NCBI GenBank assembly: GCA_944325195.1
Contig: CALUZB010000020.1
Coordinates: forward strand, 1-36,706
DNA length: 36,706 nucleotides
Reading direction: 5' to 3'
Source: an uncultured Desulfovibrionaceae bacterium
Lineage (GTDB): Bacteria > Desulfobacterota > Desulfovibrionia > Desulfovibrionales > Desulfovibrionaceae
Below, in pieces: positions 33,706-36,706 of this stretch; the stretch's first letter is position 1, and each line of letters starts with the position of its first letter. The notes under the pieces are model-generated. The model searched no databases, was not told where the DNA came from, and saw only the letters and a program-made list of their open reading frames with translations. The translations under genes and the position numbers were made by a program.

Positions 33706-34185
33706 TTACCGGCCCACAGCCTCAGCCAGTAAAGCCGGATCCGCCCTCACAAAAACAGAATCGCCCAGCGCCGTGAGTACCTCCCCGGCATACACCTCAC
33801 AAACCACGCGGGTTTTACGCCCCACATCTCCTTCAATACGCGCTTTGAGCTTTAACAACTCTCCCAAAGGTGTTGGCTTGATATACTTCACTCCCAAACT
33901 CCCGGTAACGCATCTGATTTTAGGCAGACTCCCAATGTCGCGTCCTTCAGCCAGGTAATGTGCCCACATTGCGGTATAGTTGGAATGGCAATCTATAACC
34001 ATAGCCAGAAAGCCGCCGTAAACCAATCCAGGCCAGCCGCAGAATTTCGGAGACGGAGACACATGTGCTACAACATGCACTCCGTCAGGGTCAGTAAAGC
34101 TTTTAAGTTGCAATCCTTCCAAATTTTTCTGTCCGCAGCCGAAACAAACGCCATTCGGCTCAATCAGTTCTTGAAGCGATTTCAT
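33706..34185 (-). CDS. PaaI-type hotdog-fold thioesterase
   Basis: The 159-residue protein is a hotdog-fold thioesterase expected to hydrolyse acyl-CoA or acyl-ACP. The start has the CFGCGQKNLEGLQLKSF motif seen in a branch of PaaI-like proteins. The fold core shows FCGWPGLVYGGFLAMVIDCH, which includes the usual Gly-Gly and the acidic residue of the catalytic helix, and later strands LGVKYIKPTPLGELLKLKA. AGGA precedes ATG 34185. It lies eight bases after the DUF5665 gene and just before thpR, so the three are one transcript. The acyl substrate is not known. Confidence 0.87.
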   Translation of the reverse strand: MKSLQELIEPNGVCFGCGQKNLEGLQLKSFTDPDGVHVVAHVSPSPKFCGWPGLVYGGFLAMVIDCHSNYTAMWAHYLAEGRDIGSLPKIRCVTGSLGVKYIKPTPLGELLKLKARIEGDVGRKTRVVCEVYAGEVLTALGDSVFVRADPALLAEAVGR

Positions 34186-34193
34186 AAATATTC

Positions 34194-34538
34194 CTATAAA
34201 GGAGTACCCCCATTGGCCACAGCCACTATTTCCTGTAGCAGCTCGGTCAGATAGGGGATGTTCATCTGGATCATATACTTGACGATTTTATAAACTACAG
34301 TCAAAACTATTGCCGTTCCAAGCGTGAACCCAAGCCCTCTGGCAATGCCGGAAAGCAGGTTCATGAACAGGATCTTCCAAGTGCGCTGCGACAGTTTAAT
34401 GTAGTCTTGTAAGCCCGTATTTTCCAGTCTGGTTACCAGTTTGTCGATCTGGTCCAGCTTCTCCTGGCTGATAACCGCTTTGTCCGGCGGTTCTTTCTTG
34501 TTTATTTCTTCATTTGCAACATCTTGTTTGCTCGCCAT
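34194..34538 (-). CDS. DUF5665 membrane protein
   Basis: The 114-residue protein has a polar, charged N-terminus (about 1-30), an amphipathic helix DQIDKLVTRLENTGLQDYI, a basic stretch and one membrane segment (GFTLGTAIVLTVVYKIVKYM), and ends with PYLTELLQEIVAVAN. That order, with LQDYIKLSQRTWKILFMNLL, matches DUF5665, a family I know from Desulfovibrio-type bacteria and Firmicutes. Function is unknown. GGGAG lies six bases before ATG 34538. It is the first gene of the operon with the PaaI thioesterase and ThpR. Confidence 0.82.
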   Translation of the reverse strand: MASKQDVANEEINKKEPPDKAVISQEKLDQIDKLVTRLENTGLQDYIKLSQRTWKILFMNLLSGIARGLGFTLGTAIVLTVVYKIVKYMIQMNIPYLTELLQEIVAVANGGTPL

Positions 34539-35023
34539 GCCAACTCCCGATACTCAGTAATTACTCATTTGTAAGAAACTAATCAGGCTTGGGCAAGATT
34601 TATTTTAAGTTGATAACTAAATTCCCGGCCTCTTACGCCCTGAAGCAAATGCTGTTTTTCGGGATTAACTGTCTTTAAATATTACGGGGCTAGAGCAGCT
34701 CAAAGTTTTAATCCAAAAAAGACGGAGCGAACTTCACCCCCAATTTTATCATATCGGCCAGATGAAAGTACCGGCAACAATCCATGTGCAATTCGCTCAG
34801 ATTACCGCGCCCAAAGCGGTAAAGGGGTTCAAATCTCCCTGTAACTACTGCAATTGAAAGCATTTATCAAAATAACTTCTAATCTCCACAGAATATACTT
34901 GCCAAACCTTAAATTTACCATTAATATGTGAATTAATACACATATGCCCCGGACAAAAACACGTTGAGCAGAAGCCGGGGAGTGTTGTCCTATACAATCA
35001 CTAATATCACCCAAGGAGCAATT
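34539..35023. other. Intergenic control region between the DUF5665 operon and the aldehyde dehydrogenase
   Basis: The stretch must hold the divergent promoters of both transcripts. Besides the dyad at 34924-34945, a hairpin of TTACCGC with GCGGTAA (34802-34822, 7-base loop) is present. No gene, repeat family or known riboswitch was recognised. Confidence 0.45.
34924..34945 (+). promoter_or_regulatory. Regulator-binding dyad upstream of the aldehyde dehydrogenase
   Basis: ATATGTG (34924-34930) and CACATAT (34939-34945) form perfect 7-bp arms around 8 bases, about 80 bases before the gene. The core TGTGA-N6-ACACA is close to a CRP/FNR-family site and loosely to a Rex site, both plausible for an aldehyde dehydrogenase. 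Confidence 0.45.
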
Positions 35024-36538
35024 ATGTCTAAAATTACCCCCCAGGCCTACGGTCTCAATTTGAAAGCGAAATATGAAAATTTTATCGGTGGGAAATGGGT
35101 GCCCCCGTTAAACAAACAATATGTGGACAATATTACCCCGATCACCGGACAGTCCATTTGCCAGGTGCCGAATTCCGGTACGGAAGATGTAGACCTGGCG
35201 CTTGATGCCGCCCATGCAGCCCGGGCCGCCTGGGGGGCTACCAGTCCCACAGAACGCGCCAAAATTCTGAACGCCATTGCCGACCGTATGGAGCAAAACC
35301 TGGAAATGCTGGCCATGGTGGAAACCTGGGACAACGGGAAGCCCATTCGCGAAACCACTGCTGCGGATATGCCGCTTTGCGTAGACCATTTCCGTTATTT
35401 CGCCGGTTGTATCCGGGCTCAGGAAGGCACTATCAGCGATCTTGATCAAAACAATGTGGCCTATCATTTCAAGGAACCGCTCGGAGTGGTGGCCCAGATC
35501 ATTCCCTGGAACTTCCCCCTGCTCATGGCTTCCTGGAAGATTGCTCCGGCCCTGGCTGCAGGCAACTGCATTGTGCTTAAGCCGGCCAGCGCCACGCCGC
35601 TTTCCATTCTGGTGCTGATGGAAGTGATCGGAGATTTGCTGCCGGACGGAGTGCTCAACGTGGTTAACGGCCCCGGCGGTAAAATCGGAGAATACCTTGC
35701 AAGCTCGCCGCGGGTCGCCAAAGTGGCGTTTACCGGCTCTACAGAAGTAGGCCGCAGCATCATGAAATACGCCGCCCAGAATATCACTCCGGTAACTTTG
35801 GAGCTTGGCGGCAAGTCGCCGAACATTTTCTTTGAAGACGTAATGGCCAAGGATGACTCTTTCCTCAGCAAGGCCCTTGAGGGCTTCTCCATGTTCGCCC
35901 TGAACCAGGGTGAAGTTTGCACCTGCCCCAGCCGGGTGTTGATTCAGGAATCAATTTACGAGCAGTTCATTGAGAAGGCTTTGGCCAGAGTGAAGAACAT
36001 CAAAGTGGGCAACCCACTTGACCCCAGCACCATGATAGGCGCCCAGGTATCGGAAAGCCAACAGCGGAAAATCCTTAACTATATTGAAATCGGCAAGCAG
36101 GAAGGAGCTAAGGTACTTACCGGTGGTTGCTGCCTTGATCACGGCGGTGAACTGGGCAAAGGGTTCTATATCCAGCCCACCGTCCTGCTCGGCAACAACA
36201 AAATGAAGGTCTTCCAGGAAGAAATCTTCGGCCCGGTGGTCTCGGTAACGACATTTAAAGATGAAGCTGAAGCTATCGCCATTGCCAACGACACCCAATA
36301 CGGCCTTGGCGCTGGGGTATGGACCAGAAGTGCAAACATCGCCTATCGGGTTGGGCGGGCAATTCAGGCCGGCCGGGTATGGACCAACTGTTACCACAAC
36401 TATCCCGCGCACGCTGCTTTCGGCGGTTACAAGACCTCCGGCATCGGACGCGAAACTCATAAACTGATTCTTGATTCCTACCAGCAAACCAAATGCATCC
36501 TGGTTGGTTACTCTGAAGAACCGCTTGGTTTCTTTTAA
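35024..36538 (+). CDS. NAD-dependent aldehyde dehydrogenase (AldB/ExaC type)
   Basis: The 504-residue cytoplasmic enzyme oxidises aldehydes such as acetaldehyde to acids with NAD(P). Cofactor and catalytic residues are visible: Asn163 in [29 protein letters not shown], Glu260 in LELGGKSPN, and catalytic Cys299 in [11 protein letters not shown]. The double-cysteine GEVCTC context is typical of the AldB/ExaC group. The conserved [11 protein letters not shown] near the end is intact. A longer frame starts at 34964, but ATG 35024 follows AAGGAGC and gives the family N-terminus ([12 protein letters not shown]). In ethanol-using sulfate reducers this group oxidises acetaldehyde made by alcohol dehydrogenase; that role is inferred here. 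Confidence 0.95.
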   Translation: MSKITPQAYGLNLKAKYENFIGGKWVPPLNKQYVDNITPITGQSICQVPNSGTEDVDLALDAAHAARAAWGATSPTERAKILNAIADRMEQNLEMLAMVETWDNGKPIRETTAADMPLCVDHFRYFAGCIRAQEGTISDLDQNNVAYHFKEPLGVVAQIIPWNFPLLMASWKIAPALAAGNCIVLKPASATPLSILVLMEVIGDLLPDGVLNVVNGPGGKIGEYLASSPRVAKVAFTGSTEVGRSIMKYAAQNITPVTLELGGKSPNIFFEDVMAKDDSFLSKALEGFSMFALNQGEVCTCPSRVLIQESIYEQFIEKALARVKNIKVGNPLDPSTMIGAQVSESQQRKILNYIEIGKQEGAKVLTGGCCLDHGGELGKGFYIQPTVLLGNNKMKVFQEEIFGPVVSVTTFKDEAEAIAIANDTQYGLGAGVWTRSANIAYRVGRAIQAGRVWTNCYHNYPAHAAFGGYKTSGIGRETHKLILDSYQQTKCILVGYSEEPLGFF

Positions 36539-36581
36539 ACATTCTTAGATTGAAAAGTTATACATCTCAATCATTACACCT

Positions 36582-36618
36582 GCGCTTCGCGGAAAACCGC
36601 AGTTTTTCCGCGAAACGC
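36582..36618 (+). terminator. Terminator-like hairpin after the aldehyde dehydrogenase
   Basis: TTCGCGGAAAA (36586-36596) pairs perfectly with TTTTCCGCGAA (36604-36614) around 7 bases, with GCG and CGC extending it after one mismatch. The tail that would normally carry T residues has been replaced by a G homopolymer. Confidence 0.55.
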
Positions 36619-36620
36619 AT

Positions 36621-36642
36621 GGGGGGGGGGGGGGGGGGGGGG
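36621..36642. other. 22-base G homopolymer and low-complexity contig end
   Basis: A run of 22 G residues follows the hairpin. The remaining 64 bases to the window end are nearly all A and T, in runs such as ten A in a row. This composition is unlike anything else in the window and looks like a sequencing or assembly artefact. Confidence 0.7.
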
Positions 36643-36706
36643 ACCGGACAAGGGGATTTTTTTATAAAAAAAAAACAAAATACAAAAAGATGTCTTTTTA
36701 TTTAAA

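Overview
The window is a bacterial chromosomal contig of moderate GC, from a Gram-negative organism: it encodes a MacA-MacB pump with a TolC/NodT-type outer-membrane lipoprotein, and other lipoproteins. Three markers point towards the Desulfovibrionales (Desulfobacterota): TrmD fused at its C-terminus to a second SPOUT-type RNA methyltransferase domain, a CofD-like protein that reads like the family of the Desulfovibrio 'GAK' system, and a DUF5665 protein. This placement is an inference from gene content, not from a phylogeny.

Layout. The left edge (1-82) is the 5' end of a 23S rRNA gene on the minus strand, with its own promoter-like signal and a glycosyltransferase gene directly behind it instead of a 16S gene. 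Next come SfsA, a class I aminotransferase, glucose-6-phosphate isomerase and a two-component pair (membrane histidine kinase plus sigma-54 activator). DgkA, the TrmD fusion and ribosomal protein L19 follow and end at a strong hairpin. From 18.36 kb down to 11.17 kb a long minus-strand cluster carries RNA metabolism and housekeeping genes: beta-CASP nuclease, RsmD, CoaD, MiaA, MnmE, a DEDDy 3'-5' exonuclease and the CofD-like protein. Upstream of it lie a UPF0173 hydrolase, tRNA-Arg(CCG), a QueD/PTPS-like protein that lacks the usual active-site cysteine, and a gene-poor stretch with a promoter-headed, rod-shaped RNA candidate. Next are a DUF1328 membrane peptide and the macA-macB-nodT operon, divergent from a 1136-residue hybrid histidine kinase (HAMP-HisKA-HATPase-REC-REC-Hpt).

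The right part holds a DUF456 membrane protein, a 1.7-kb gene-poor stretch with an unlisted 47-residue membrane peptide and tRNA-Pro(GGG), a DUF4367-like lipoprotein, the operon DUF5665-PaaI thioesterase-ThpR, and an AldB/ExaC-type aldehyde dehydrogenase. The window ends in a 22-G homopolymer and A/T-rich low-complexity sequence that looks like a contig-end artefact.

No CRISPR array, insertion sequence, prophage, integrase or recognisable defence cluster was seen. The points most worth following are the rod-shaped RNA candidate with its promoter (20668-20806), the cysteine-less QueD-like gene under a 25-bp operator-like dyad, the 23S gene without an adjacent 16S gene, and the unannotated 47-residue membrane peptide.
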